A stretch of DNA of 64,000 bases from Atopobiaceae bacterium (GTDB lineage: Bacteria; Actinomycetota; Coriobacteriia; Coriobacteriales; Atopobiaceae), in contig JAKVON010000005.1 in the NCBI GenBank assembly GCA_022482785.1, forward strand, positions 1 to 64,000, given 5' to 3'. The notes below the pieces were generated by a model that was not told the origin of the DNA, ran no database searches, and worked only from the letters and a program-made list of their open reading frames with translations. This document shows positions 8,288 to 17,503 of the stretch, piece after piece; within the stretch, counting starts at the first letter, position 1, and each line of letters starts with the position of its first letter. The position numbers were made by a program, and so were the translations under genes.

Positions 8288-9232
8288 ATGCCAAGAAGAT
8301 GCAACCTCATCACGGATTCGTGCTGCGACCTCACGAAGGAGTACCTCGACGACAACGAGGTCACCTGCCTGCACTTCTCCTATGTCGAGGCCGACAAGGA
8401 GGACGGCGGCCTCTCCGGCACCGACGACCTCTTCCAGGCGCGTTCGGCCCACGAGTTCTACGAGGCCATCCGCAAGGGCGCCACGCCCATGACCTCGCAG
8501 CCCTCCCAGGGCGAGTTCGACAAGGTGTTCCGCGCCGCAATCGACTCGGGAATCCCCACCGTCTACCTCGCCTTCTCGAGCGGCATCTCCGGCTGCTACG
8601 ACGGGGCCATGGCCGTGCTCGGCCGCCTCAAGGAGGAGAAGGGCGCCGACATCCCCCTCTACATCGTCGACCTCAGGGTGGGCTCCACCACGCAGAGCCT
8701 CTTCATCACCGAGGCCGTGCGTCAGCGCGACAAGGGCCTCACCGCACAGCAGCTCGTGCGCTGGGCCGAGGAGGCCCGCTACTACGTGCACACCACGTTC
8801 ATGGTCGACGACCTCAACGCGCTCAAGCGCGGCGGCCGCATCCCCTCGGGCGTCGCCGCGGCAGGCTCGCTTCTCGACGTCAAGCCGCTGCTCACCTTCG
8901 ACCTCGACGGCAAGCTCTCGATCATGGGCGTCGCCCGCGGCCGCAAGAAGGCCATCCGCAAGATGGCGGAGTTCTACGAGAAGAACCACAACGCCGACAT
9001 CTACTCGGCCGTCGCCGCCATCGGCAACGCCGACTGCCCGCACGACGTCGAGCGCCTCGAGGACCTCATCCACAAGACCGACGACTCCACGCGCTTCATC
9101 GAGACCAGCATCGGCCCCACCATCGGCTGTCACGTGGGCCCTGGCATGATGAGCTGCTGCTTCTGGGGCGACGACCGCCGCAAGGGCATCTCGGTCCAGG
9201 ACCGCATCGCAAACGACGTGCGCAAGTCCTAG
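8288..9232 (+). CDS. DegV family fatty-acid-binding protein
   Basis: DegV proteins bind a fatty acid between two alpha/beta domains; relatives such as FakB present fatty acids to FakA kinase for phospholipid synthesis. The N-terminal motif ITDSCCDL, the ligand-region FSSGISGCYDGA and the conserved KRGGRIPSG loop identify the family, and 314 residues is slightly long. The ATG at 8288 is chosen for the AAGGGGAG ribosome site 7-8 bases upstream; the in-frame ATG at 8256 has no comparable site. A TACAAT at 8251-8256 may be its -10 box. The next gene begins six bases after its stop, indicating one transcript. No fakA homologue is visible here. Confidence 0.93.
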   Translation: MPRRCNLITDSCCDLTKEYLDDNEVTCLHFSYVEADKEDGGLSGTDDLFQARSAHEFYEAIRKGATPMTSQPSQGEFDKVFRAAIDSGIPTVYLAFSSGISGCYDGAMAVLGRLKEEKGADIPLYIVDLRVGSTTQSLFITEAVRQRDKGLTAQQLVRWAEEARYYVHTTFMVDDLNALKRGGRIPSGVAAAGSLLDVKPLLTFDLDGKLSIMGVARGRKKAIRKMAEFYEKNHNADIYSAVAAIGNADCPHDVERLEDLIHKTDDSTRFIETSIGPTIGCHVGPGMMSCCFWGDDRRKGISVQDRIANDVRKS

Positions 9233-9238
9233 CCGCTC

Positions 9239-10054
9239 ATGGGCATCTACGTCACGGGCGACCTCCACGGGGGCATCGACATCTCGAAGCTCTCGGGCAG
9301 GCACTTCCCGCTGGGCCGGCTCCTCACGAAGGACGACTACCTCATCATCGCCGGCGACTTCGGCCTGGTGTGGGACAACGGCGCGGAGGAGCTCTACTGG
9401 CGCGACTGGCTCGAGGACCGTCCCTGGACCACGCTGTTCGTGGACGGCAACCACGAGAACCACGACATGCTCGCCGAGCTTCCCGAGGAGGAGTGGATGG
9501 GCGGCCGCGTCGGCCGGCTCTCCCCCTCGGTGATGCACCTCAAGCGCGGGCAGATCTACACCATCGAGGGCTCGACCATCTTCACCATGGGCGGGGCCAC
9601 CTCGGTCGACCGGGAGTGGCGCGTGCCCGGGCGCTCGTGGTGGGCGGGCGAGATGCCCACCGAGGCCGAGCTCGATGCCGCGGAGGCCGCTCTCGACGAG
9701 GCGGGCTGGAAGGTCGACTACGTGGTCACCCACTGCTGCGCGACGTCCATGCTCGAGCGGGTCTATGGCAGCGACCAGGTCTGGCAGGGCTCGGACGCGC
9801 TCACGGAGTGGTTCGAGATACTCGAGCACAAGCTCGACTTCAGGCTCTGGTACTTCGGCCACCACCACCAGGACCGGTCCCTGCCGCCGGACCATTGCGT
9901 GCTGTTCCGCGACATCGTGCCCCTCGGCGAGATGGTCGACGGCGAGCTCCCGGGGGATGACGCCGAGAGGACCGCCGAGCTGGCCCCCGGAGACGCGGAC
10001 CCCACTATCGAGCTGGACGCCCCTGGGGACGAGGAGGACCCCATGCCGGTCTGA
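9239..10054 (+). CDS. Calcineurin-like metallophosphoesterase
   Basis: Predicted di-metal phosphoesterase. The metal-binding motifs run in order: GDLHG (residues 6-10), GDFGLVWDNG (about 40), GNHE (about 73), a mid-protein histidine in VVTHCC (about 163) and GHHH (about 205). The order fits the family pattern D-x-H, G-D-x, G-N-H-E/D, H and G-H-x-H. The C-terminal 60 residues are acidic and Pro/Asp-rich with no recognised fold. The gene lies six bases after the DegV gene. The substrate is unknown; related actinobacterial proteins are annotated only as serine/threonine phosphatase-like. Confidence 0.9.
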   Translation: MGIYVTGDLHGGIDISKLSGRHFPLGRLLTKDDYLIIAGDFGLVWDNGAEELYWRDWLEDRPWTTLFVDGNHENHDMLAELPEEEWMGGRVGRLSPSVMHLKRGQIYTIEGSTIFTMGGATSVDREWRVPGRSWWAGEMPTEAELDAAEAALDEAGWKVDYVVTHCCATSMLERVYGSDQVWQGSDALTEWFEILEHKLDFRLWYFGHHHQDRSLPPDHCVLFRDIVPLGEMVDGELPGDDAERTAELAPGDADPTIELDAPGDEEDPMPV

Positions 10055-10093
10055 CACGGGGTCCTCGCTCGCGCTCCCTTGTGGGCCTCGGGG

Positions 10094-10420
10094 CTAGGCC
10101 TGGGTCGGGCCGTCCTCGGACGACTCCTCCGAGGGAGAGTCCGCAGGCTTCGCCGTCTTGGCGGCGATCTGGTCCTTGGCCTGGCTGATGGCCTCGCCGG
10201 CCTTCTTCACGCCCTCGTCGACCATGGGCTTCGCCTTCTCGGCGCCCTCCTTGATGGCCTCCTGGGCCTTCTGGGAGTACTCGGCGACGACGGGCTTGGC
10301 ATCCTCGACGGCCTTCTCGACCATGGGCTTCGCCTGGTCGTATGCCTTCTCGGCGGCCTCTTTGGCCTCGCCGGCGAACTCGCCGGCCTTCCTCAGGATC
10401 TCGTTGGGATCGAACGCCAT
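10094..10420 (-). CDS. Small Ala/Lys/Glu-rich helical protein, 108 aa
   Basis: The protein is one long low-complexity helix made of loose 11- to 13-residue repeats (KAxEAAEKAYDQAKPMVEKA), similar in composition to apolipoprotein-like, YtxH-like or late-embryogenesis-type proteins. There is no signal peptide or cysteine. The ATG at 10420 has a GAGGAGGAT ribosome site, and the C-terminal tail is acidic (ESSEDGPTQ). It is transcribed toward the phosphoesterase gene and divergently from the VanZ-like gene. A stress or envelope-support role is only a guess from composition. Confidence 0.75.
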   Translation of the reverse strand: MAFDPNEILRKAGEFAGEAKEAAEKAYDQAKPMVEKAVEDAKPVVAEYSQKAQEAIKEGAEKAKPMVDEGVKKAGEAISQAKDQIAAKTAKPADSPSEESSEDGPTQA

Positions 10421-10576
10421 GGTAATCCTCCTCGTGTGATGGGCTTGTCCGCGCGCGGCAGGGCCGCGCACGCATATCAGTATCTCACTTGGCGGATGCA
10501 GGCGGGCGGTCCCGTCCCCGGGCGCGCGCATCCTCGGTATAGTTGGTGCGGGAAGGCGAGAGAGAGGGGAGAGACC

Positions 10577-11770
10577 ATGTCCGGATACCTGCTTACGATT
10601 TCCATTGCCGCCCTGTGCTTCCCCGCGATCGCGGCGGTTCTCTCGGTTCCATACGTGATCTGGGAGTACCGCCGCTTCGGGACGATATCCCTCTGGAAGA
10701 CCCTCGTGGTCTTCACCTTCGCGCTCTATCTCGTCTGTGCCTTCTACCTCGTGATCCTTCCTCTCCCCGCAGACAGGACGGTCGTCGTCGCCTACGCGGC
10801 GACGCCTCAGCTCGTGCCCCTCAAGTCGCTCCGCTACGCGTTCTCGGTCTTCCGGCGCTATGCGGAGCTGGCGCACCCGCGCACCTGGATGCTGGGGCTT
10901 CGGCAGCCCGCCGTGTATACGCAGGTGCTGAACCTGCTGATGACGGTTCCGTTCGGCTTCTACCTGCGTTACCTCAAGCGCTGGCATTGGTGGCAGGTGC
11001 TGGCCGCTGGGTTCGCCCTCTCGCTCTTCTTCGAGCTCACCCAGCTCACGGGGCTGTGGGGCATCTATGCGCATCCGTACCGCCTCTTCGACGTCGACGA
11101 CCTCCTCGTGAACGCCACGGGCGCCCTCGTGGGCTTCTGGCTCTCCTGGCCGCTCGTCCAGCTCCTCCCGCCGATGGACGAGATAGACCGCGAGCAGGCC
11201 CTCCGCGCCGAGCATCGCACCACGCTCACGCGGCGCCTCTGCTCCTTCGCGCTCGACTGGGCGTTGGTGGGGCTGGGCGTCCTGGCGCTTCGCCATGGCG
11301 CGGGCGTGCTGCCGAGCCGCCTCGCTGCCCTCTGGGGCGAGCTCGGCGCCGTCGGATGCGCGGCTGTCCTGAGCGCCGTCGTCTTCCTGCTGGTTCCCAT
11401 GGCGTTCGGCCGCACGCTCGGCCAGGCCGCGCTGAGGCTCGTCATCGTCCGCCCCGACGGGTCGCGCTCGAGGTGGTACCAGAGGCTCGTCCGCTACCTC
11501 CTGCTGGTCTACGTCTCGCTGCTGCTGCCCCTGTTCGTGCTCGACCCGAGCGCGGGCACGCTCGAGGGCGTTTCGTCCGGCAGCCTGTCGTCGGTCGTGC
11601 TGACCTACTATGTGCTCTATGCGGTGGTCGTGCTCGTCCGTGACGTCGCATCCGCCTCCGGCCCCTCGCTCGTGCTGATGAGCGACCTCTTGAGCGGCGT
11701 GCGGGTGATGGGGGCGCGCCAGGCGGAGGCGCTCGTGGTCTCCCGCGCAAGCGAGGAAAGCCGACGGTAG
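10577..11770 (+). CDS. VanZ-like and RDD-domain integral membrane protein
   Basis: The 397-residue membrane protein begins with a hydrophobic segment (residues 4-25). The VanZ-like half has four or so helices and the hallmark polar region EYRRFG, FFELTQLTG and FDVDDLLVNATGALVG (to about 195). An RDD-type half follows, with RLCSFALDWALVG near 220 and further helices ending near 380. VanZ gives teicoplanin resistance in enterococci, but most VanZ-like proteins have no known function. The start at 10577 has a GGGGAGAG ribosome site, and a TATAGT at 10538-10543 may be the -10 box. The same VanZ plus RDD combination occurs in other Gram-positive bacteria. Confidence 0.85.
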   Translation: MSGYLLTISIAALCFPAIAAVLSVPYVIWEYRRFGTISLWKTLVVFTFALYLVCAFYLVILPLPADRTVVVAYAATPQLVPLKSLRYAFSVFRRYAELAHPRTWMLGLRQPAVYTQVLNLLMTVPFGFYLRYLKRWHWWQVLAAGFALSLFFELTQLTGLWGIYAHPYRLFDVDDLLVNATGALVGFWLSWPLVQLLPPMDEIDREQALRAEHRTTLTRRLCSFALDWALVGLGVLALRHGAGVLPSRLAALWGELGAVGCAAVLSAVVFLLVPMAFGRTLGQAALRLVIVRPDGSRSRWYQRLVRYLLLVYVSLLLPLFVLDPSAGTLEGVSSGSLSSVVLTYYVLYAVVVLVRDVASASGPSLVLMSDLLSGVRVMGARQAEALVVSRASEESRR

Positions 11771-11784
11771 CGGAAACGTCGGCT
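11759..11784 (+). terminator. Hairpin overlapping the stop of the VanZ-like gene
   Basis: AGCCGACG (11759-11766) pairs perfectly with CGTCGGCT (11777-11784), and the stop codon lies in the 10-nt loop. No U-tract follows, so it is a weak terminator candidate. Confidence 0.35.
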
Positions 11785-11858
11785 CCGCTTGCGCACGGAT
11801 AGCCTCCGGGTGGTCTACGATGGGAAAAACCTGAAAGCATTCTCAAGGGGGATTTCTC

Positions 11859-14800
11859 ATGCGCGTGTCAAAGGCCTGGGGGCTCGCCGTCGCGGCCCTC
11901 TGCTCGTTCGTGGTCCTGCAGTCGGCTCCTCCTCTCGCCCTGGGAGGTCAGGGGGCTGCGATGGCGTCCGCGGCCGAGAGCGCCACGACCTCCGCCGAGA
12001 CCCCCCTTGCCCAGACCTCGCCGGCAAGCCCCGCGGCAGGGGCGACGAGCGCCTCGACCCCGGCGGCCTCCACCGAGGCCGCCACGTCCCCCTCCCCGAC
12101 CGAGGGAGCGACCTCCCCGTCGGCATCGTCCCAGGCAGCGAGCTCGCCCCTGGCCGCCACGACGACGGCCGCCCCCGTCGTCACCCCCGCGGCGTCCGGC
12201 GTGGCGGATGGCGTCTATGCCATCGAGTGCAGTGTCGGGAGCCGCATGGTCCTCGATGTCGCCGGGGGGTCCAAGGCGAACGGGGCAAACGTTCAGTCCT
12301 GGTCCTCGAACGCCAGCAATGCCCAGCGGTGGAAGGTCGCGTCGGCCGGTGGCGGATGGTACTCCATCACGTCCGTCGTCTCGGGCAAGTCGCTCGACGT
12401 CGCGGGGGCGCAGGGCAAGGCGGGCACCAACGTCCAGCAGTACTCAGCGAATGGCTCTGCCGCGCAGCTCTGGCGGTTCGTCGAGAACCCCGATGGCTCC
12501 TATGCCATCTATTCCAAGCTCGGCAATCTCGTGCTCGACATCGCCGGCGGCCTGACTTCCGATGGCGCCAACCTCGACGTCTGGTCTCCCAACGGGACCT
12601 CTGCCCAGCGTTACCGGCTCGTCTCTGCCGCCTTCGCCGCCCCCGCGATGGGCCAGACCATCGCAAGCGGGAGCTACCGGGTCGGCGTCGGCTCGTCCCG
12701 CGAGCTCGTCGCGAAGGGTGGCTCGCTTGACGCCGCCGTCCCCATCGTCTCGGCGGCGTCGGGCTCGGACCTCTCCGGGGCCTTCTGCTTCTCCTTCGAC
12801 TCCGCCTCCGGGTACTACCTCATCTATGACGAGGCCTCGTCCCGCCTGCTCGACGCAGACGGGGGCGACGTCGTCCCAGGCGCGGTCGTCCGCCAGCAGG
12901 GCACGTCCGCCAGCGGGTTCAAGCAGCGCCTGTGGTCGGTGGGCAAGAACCCCGACGGCTCCTATGCCATCGTCAACGCGGCGAACGGGCAGACCCTCGG
13001 ATTGAGCGGCTCCACCGCGATCACCTGCCCCTCGGCGGATGGCCGCGCGCTATCCGTCTCGCTCTCCCCATCCTCGATCCCCTGGTCGTCGTCGGAGGTC
13101 TCTGCCTTCGCCAACGACCACGCCTCCGATCTGGCGGATGGCACCTATGCCATCTCCGCCTCGGCCTCGCTCCATCGGGTCTTCGACGTCGACGGCGGCT
13201 CGCATGCCAACGGCGCCAACGTCCGCCTGTGGTCTTCCAACTCCTCCCAGGCGCAGCGCTGGAAGGTCGCGACCACGGTCTCGGGCGGGACGAGCTGGCG
13301 TACGATAACGTGCGTGGGCAGCGGCAAGGCGCTCGACGTGTGCGGCGCGCGGACCAGCCTCGGCGGGAACGTCTGGCAGTACGCCTCGAACGGCACCGCG
13401 GCCCAGAGATGGGTCATCGCCTCGAACGGGAACGGCACCTACACGCTCTGGTCGGGCCTCGGGCACGGCCTGGTCACCGACCTCCCGGGAGGCAGCACCT
13501 CCGAGGGTTCGAACATCCAGACCTGGTACTCGAACGGTACGGCCGCACAGCGGTTCGTCTTCTCGTCGGCCTCCTCGGCGAAGCCCCAGAAGGGCAAGAC
13601 CATCGACGACGGGCTCTACTCCCTGAGCGTGGGCGGGCGCGTGCTCGATGTCGCCGGCGGGGCCACGGGCAACGGATCCGTTCTCCAGGCATGGGATTCG
13701 AATGGTACCCTGGCGCAGGGATTCTCGGTCGATTACGACTCCTCGGCGGGCTACTACCGCATCACGGGCGTCGGGTCCAACCGCTCGATCGACCTCGACA
13801 ACGGCGACGTCATCCCTGGCGGCAAGGTCCAGATCTGGGATAGCATATCCAACGACCAGAACCAGCTCTGGTCCATTCAGGAGAACGGCGGCGGAACGTA
13901 CCGTATCGTCAACGTGGCGAGCGGGCTCGCCCTTGCGGTCGGCAGCGGAAGGGGGTCGCGGCTCACCACCGCGACGGACGGGACCTCGTTCGGTTTCTCG
14001 AAGTACACGCCGCGGGTCGTCGAGGGATGCTACTCGATCTGGACCTCCGCGGGAGGCCATTGCCTCGACGTCTCGGGAGGGACTTGGTCCGCGGGAGGAA
14101 ACGTGCAGATCTGGGATGGCAATGCCACCCAGGCCCAGAAGTGGTACGTGCGCGAGGTCTCCAAGGGAATCGTCACGCTCCAGTGCGTGGGCTCGGGGGA
14201 GTACCTGGTGGAAAGGAACGACAACGCCGTTCAGGGCTGGGATGGCGGCTCGGCGCGCCAGTGGGAGGTCGGCTATTCGGCAGGAAAGGGCCTCACCTTC
14301 AAGAACCTTGCGAATGGTAAGGCCCTCGACCTCTCGGGCGGCGTCAACAGCTCTGGCAGGAACGTCGGAACCTACGCGGCGAACGGCACGGCCGCACAGG
14401 CGTGGACGCTGACGGACACCCCGCTCTTCTCAAACGAGGGCTTCTACGAGATATCCCCGGTGAGCGCTGCAGGCAAGAGGCTCGACGTCTCGGGCGGCTC
14501 GTCAGGCAATGGGGCGAACGTCCAGATATGGAGCTCGAACGGGGGGCTCGCGCAGCGCTGGTGGATTCGCGGGGCAGGAAACGGCTACTACACGCTCACC
14601 TCGTGCTGCGGCGCGAAGGCGCTCGACGTGAAGAACGGCTCGTCGGCTCCTGGCACCAACGTGCAGCAATGGGAGCGAAACGGGGCATCGGCGCAGAAAT
14701 GGAAGTTCTCGATGGGGGCGAGCGGGCTCGAGCTCGTCTCCGCATGCGGCGGCACGGTCCTCGACGTCGCGGGTGGCCAAACGGGGAACGGCACGAACGT

Positions 14801-15401
14801 CCAGGTGTGGACTGCCAACAACTCCGCTGCCCAGGCCTTCCGCCTCTCGGCTGCGGCGACCCCATCGAAGATTGGCTACCAGAACCCGTCGTGGCTCTAC
14901 CAGGTGAGCAGCTGGTCGGTCCGGCCCAAGCATCCTAACGCGGGAATCTTCTCGTACGTGACCCCGTCGCGCATCGCCATCGACGCCAGCCGCTCCGACT
15001 GCGTGAACGCCTTCGTCGGCCGGGCCTGGGAGTACATGGGAACGGGCTACGTGTGGGACTACGCCTGCGCCCCCGGCGTGGGCGTCGACTGCTCCGGCCT
15101 CGTCATCCAGTGCCTCTATGCGACCGGCATGGATACCGTCTTCAACCCGTATGACCACATGTACGACCCCTGGCAGGACCACGATGCGAACAACATCTTC
15201 GAGGACTCCCGCTTCGAGCACGTCGGCGTGGGCGACCGCCAGCCTGGCGACATCGTCTGCTACTACGGGCACGTGGGAATCTACATAGGCGGCGACACGA
15301 TGATCAGTGCGACGACCTGGGGAGGCTCGTACTGCGTGCGCACCAACAGCATCTGGGACAGCATGGGCGGGATGCGGGGGATGGTCCGCCCGTTCGCGTA
15401 G
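11859..15401 (+). CDS. Secreted ricin-repeat protein with C-terminal NlpC/P60 peptidase
   Basis: The 1180 residues begin with a signal peptide (1 to about 40, cleavage near the Ala-rich MASAAES) and an Ala/Ser/Thr/Pro linker (about 42-110). Then come repeated ricin-B lectin units, with about fifteen QxW-type motifs such as AQRWKV, AAQRWVI and AQKWKF spaced 40-50 residues apart, enough for about five beta-trefoils. The C-terminal domain (about 1045-1180) is NlpC/P60, with catalytic Cys in GVDCSGL (about 1078) and His in YGHVGIYIGG (about 1138). Such enzymes cut peptides in peptidoglycan stems; the lectin units probably hold the enzyme on wall or host glycans. The start is fixed by an AAGGGGG ribosome site. 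It stands alone between divergent or convergent neighbours. Confidence 0.93.
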   Translation: MRVSKAWGLAVAALCSFVVLQSAPPLALGGQGAAMASAAESATTSAETPLAQTSPASPAAGATSASTPAASTEAATSPSPTEGATSPSASSQAASSPLAATTTAAPVVTPAASGVADGVYAIECSVGSRMVLDVAGGSKANGANVQSWSSNASNAQRWKVASAGGGWYSITSVVSGKSLDVAGAQGKAGTNVQQYSANGSAAQLWRFVENPDGSYAIYSKLGNLVLDIAGGLTSDGANLDVWSPNGTSAQRYRLVSAAFAAPAMGQTIASGSYRVGVGSSRELVAKGGSLDAAVPIVSAASGSDLSGAFCFSFDSASGYYLIYDEASSRLLDADGGDVVPGAVVRQQGTSASGFKQRLWSVGKNPDGSYAIVNAANGQTLGLSGSTAITCPSADGRALSVSLSPSSIPWSSSEVSAFANDHASDLADGTYAISASASLHRVFDVDGGSHANGANVRLWSSNSSQAQRWKVATTVSGGTSWRTITCVGSGKALDVCGARTSLGGNVWQYASNGTAAQRWVIASNGNGTYTLWSGLGHGLVTDLPGGSTSEGSNIQTWYSNGTAAQRFVFSSASSAKPQKGKTIDDGLYSLSVGGRVLDVAGGATGNGSVLQAWDSNGTLAQGFSVDYDSSAGYYRITGVGSNRSIDLDNGDVIPGGKVQIWDSISNDQNQLWSIQENGGGTYRIVNVASGLALAVGSGRGSRLTTATDGTSFGFSKYTPRVVEGCYSIWTSAGGHCLDVSGGTWSAGGNVQIWDGNATQAQKWYVREVSKGIVTLQCVGSGEYLVERNDNAVQGWDGGSARQWEVGYSAGKGLTFKNLANGKALDLSGGVNSSGRNVGTYAANGTAAQAWTLTDTPLFSNEGFYEISPVSAAGKRLDVSGGSSGNGANVQIWSSNGGLAQRWWIRGAGNGYYTLTSCCGAKALDVKNGSSAPGTNVQQWERNGASAQKWKFSMGASGLELVSACGGTVLDVAGGQTGNGTNVQVWTANNSAAQAFRLSAAATPSKIGYQNPSWLYQVSSWSVRPKHPNAGIFSYVTPSRIAIDASRSDCVNAFVGRAWEYMGTGYVWDYACAPGVGVDCSGLVIQCLYATGMDTVFNPYDHMYDPWQDHDANNIFEDSRFEHVGVGDRQPGDIVCYYGHVGIYIGGDTMISATTWGGSYCVRTNSIWDSMGGMRGMVRPFA

Positions 15402-15446
15402 GGGCGGGGCCGCCCGAGCGCCCATGCGCAGGACGGGCGGGACTTA

Positions 15447-16202
15447 CTAGCCCCCTATGCTCTCCCGCCAGGTGCGGAGCGTCTCGGCCATGAGGAAGCG
15501 CTTGAAGGGCTGGAGATCGCCGTCCGAGGTGAACGCCTCGAGGCAGTCGAAGTAGGCACGCCTGTCCTCGTCGTAGATGACGACGGGCGGATGGCCGCCT
15601 GCCAGGAGGATGTAGTTCATGAGCTCGCGGCCCGTGAGGCCGGAGCCGTCCGAGAAGGGATGGATCGCCTCGAACGAGCAGTGGAAGTAGGCGGCGACGA
15701 TGAGGGCCTTGCCGCGGGTGAGCCCGGGAAGCGCGCTCGCCACCTCGTCGCAGAGGTCGCGGACCAGCTGGGGCGCGTCCTCTGCGGAGGCTCCCACCTC
15801 GGGCGCCCCGGCGATGAGGTAGTCCCCCTGCTTGTAGGTGCCCGGACGCTCGCCATCGGCGAGCTGGGTGGGGGAGTAGGTGCCGAAGGTGAGGGTCTCG
15901 TGCGCCTCGAGGACGAGGCCCTCGTCGAACGCGCGCCTCGAGTCGACGTCTGCCATGAGGCGGACCCAGCAGTCCTTCTGGTTCTGGATCTCGTAGAGGG
16001 GGGCGAGCGGCCCCGAGTAGCCGGTGACGCCTGACGTCTTGAAGATCTCCTTGGTGAGGGACAAGGTCACGGCGTCGTCCTCGATGCGCGCCGAGTTGTA
16101 GGCGAAGCGCCGGGCGAAGCGCTCGAGCTCCTGGGAGCGGGTCTCGGGATCGAGGTCCTGCCACCAGTCGAGCGTCGCCGCGTAGAGTGTCTTGAGGTCC
16201 AT
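15447..16202 (-). CDS. Fic-domain protein with variant catalytic motif
   Basis: Fic enzymes transfer AMP or other phosphate-linked groups onto target hydroxyls. The Fic core motif is near the C-terminal third and reads HPFSDGSGLTGR (H181 to R192). The usual form is HPFxDGNGRTGR, so the anion-binding Asn is Ser187 and the first Arg is Leu189, while the catalytic His and second Arg remain. An N-terminal helix carries S37-ARI-E41-D42, close to the inhibitory (S/T)xxxE(G/N) motif of class II Fic proteins. The start at 16202 is chosen for the AAGGAG ribosome site. No partner antitoxin gene is next to it. Activity may be altered or lost. Confidence 0.88.
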   Translation of the reverse strand: MDLKTLYAATLDWWQDLDPETRSQELERFARRFAYNSARIEDDAVTLSLTKEIFKTSGVTGYSGPLAPLYEIQNQKDCWVRLMADVDSRRAFDEGLVLEAHETLTFGTYSPTQLADGERPGTYKQGDYLIAGAPEVGASAEDAPQLVRDLCDEVASALPGLTRGKALIVAAYFHCSFEAIHPFSDGSGLTGRELMNYILLAGGHPPVVIYDEDRRAYFDCLEAFTSDGDLQPFKRFLMAETLRTWRESIGG

Positions 16203-16359
16203 GCTGCTCCTTCCCTCGCGATGCGAGTCCAATCTAGCTCAATCGTCCGGGCGTTGGGCCCAGTCTGCCGTTCCAGTCGGCGAACAGATGTCGCAGGCAC
16301 GTCGAGCAGGCCCTACGATGGCCCGGAGAAGATGTCGCCCGCGTCGAGAGGGGGCTGTC

Positions 16360-17484
16360 GTGTCGCTGCCCAAGCCCGCGAGGAGGGCCCTCAAGGTCGT
16401 CCTCGTCGTCCTGGCCATCCTCGTGGCGGTGGTGGGAGGGTACCTCGCCTACCTCGTGCTCACCTACAGCCGCATCCCAGACGGCCAGGAGCTCTCCGTG
16501 GACAACGCCCAGGCGGGCGTCGCCAGGCAGCAGCTGGATCCGCAGGCCACCTACTCCATCTCCACGTACAACATCGGCTTCGGGGCCTACACCCCCGACT
16601 ACACCTTCTTCATGGACGAGGGGGTCATGGCAGACGGCACGCCCACCAAGGGCACGCATGGGGTGGCGGCGAGCAAGGAGAGCGTGGAGGCATGCACCGA
16701 GGGGGATATCCAGGCGATTCGCAGCCTTGGGTGCGACTTCTCCCTCTGGCAGGAGGTCGACGTCGACTCCGACCGAAGCTATCACGTGAACCAGCTGCAG
16801 GCGATCGAGGCCGCCTTCGCGGACAGGAGCGGGGCCTTCGCCTCGAACTTCCACAGCGCCTTCCTGGCCTATCCGTGGCCCGAGATGCACGGTCGGGTGA
16901 GCGCCGGGATCCTCGCGCTCGGTGACGTCTCCGTGAGCTCGGCCGTGCGGCGCAGCTATCCGGTCGACGGGAGCTTCCCCACGAGGTTCTTCGACCTCGA
17001 CCGCTGCTTCGAGGTCCTTCGCATCCCCGTCTCGAACGGCCGCGACCTCGTGCTGATCAACTCGCACATGTCTGCCTACGACGCGGGCGGGACCATCCGC
17101 CAGCAGCAGCTCACGATGCTCGACGGCGTCATGGCCGAGGAGTATGCCAAGGGCAACTACGTCATAGCGGGAGGCGACTGGAACCAGGCGCTCTGCGGCA
17201 GCATCGAGCTCTACCCCTCGCAGCAGCAGGTCCCCTCGTGGGTGCATGCCCTCGACGACTCCGACCTGCCTGCGGGCTTCTCGGCCGTCCGCGCCGACAA
17301 CCTCGCCGAGGTGGCCACCTGCAGGGGCGACGACATTCCCTACGAGAGGGACGTCACCTACACCACCACCATCGACGGCTTCATCGTCTCGCCGAACGTG
17401 ACGGCAAGCGCCCGCAACGTCGACCTGGGCTTTGCCTATTCAGACCACAACCCCGTGGAGATGAGCTTCTCGCTCGACGGGTAG
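16360..17484 (+). CDS. Membrane-anchored endonuclease/exonuclease/phosphatase-fold protein
   Basis: An N-terminal basic stretch and one membrane helix (VVLVVLAILVAVVGGYLAYL, about residues 12-31) place the catalytic domain outside the membrane. The EEP fold motifs appear in order: YNIGFG, LWQEVD (metal-binding Glu), INSHMSAYD, GGDWNQ (Asp/Asn pair) and the terminal SDHNPVE with the catalytic His. The 374-residue length fits. Members cut phosphodiester or phosphoester bonds in DNA, inositol phosphates or sphingomyelin; the extracellular location suggests nuclease or phosphoesterase activity on external substrates. The GTG at 16360 is preferred because of GAGAGGGGG just upstream; an ATG at 16318 is the alternative. 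Confidence 0.87.
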   Translation: MSLPKPARRALKVVLVVLAILVAVVGGYLAYLVLTYSRIPDGQELSVDNAQAGVARQQLDPQATYSISTYNIGFGAYTPDYTFFMDEGVMADGTPTKGTHGVAASKESVEACTEGDIQAIRSLGCDFSLWQEVDVDSDRSYHVNQLQAIEAAFADRSGAFASNFHSAFLAYPWPEMHGRVSAGILALGDVSVSSAVRRSYPVDGSFPTRFFDLDRCFEVLRIPVSNGRDLVLINSHMSAYDAGGTIRQQQLTMLDGVMAEEYAKGNYVIAGGDWNQALCGSIELYPSQQQVPSWVHALDDSDLPAGFSAVRADNLAEVATCRGDDIPYERDVTYTTTIDGFIVSPNVTASARNVDLGFAYSDHNPVEMSFSLDG

Positions 17485-17503
17485 GGGGTCTGGCCGCTGG
17501 CCG

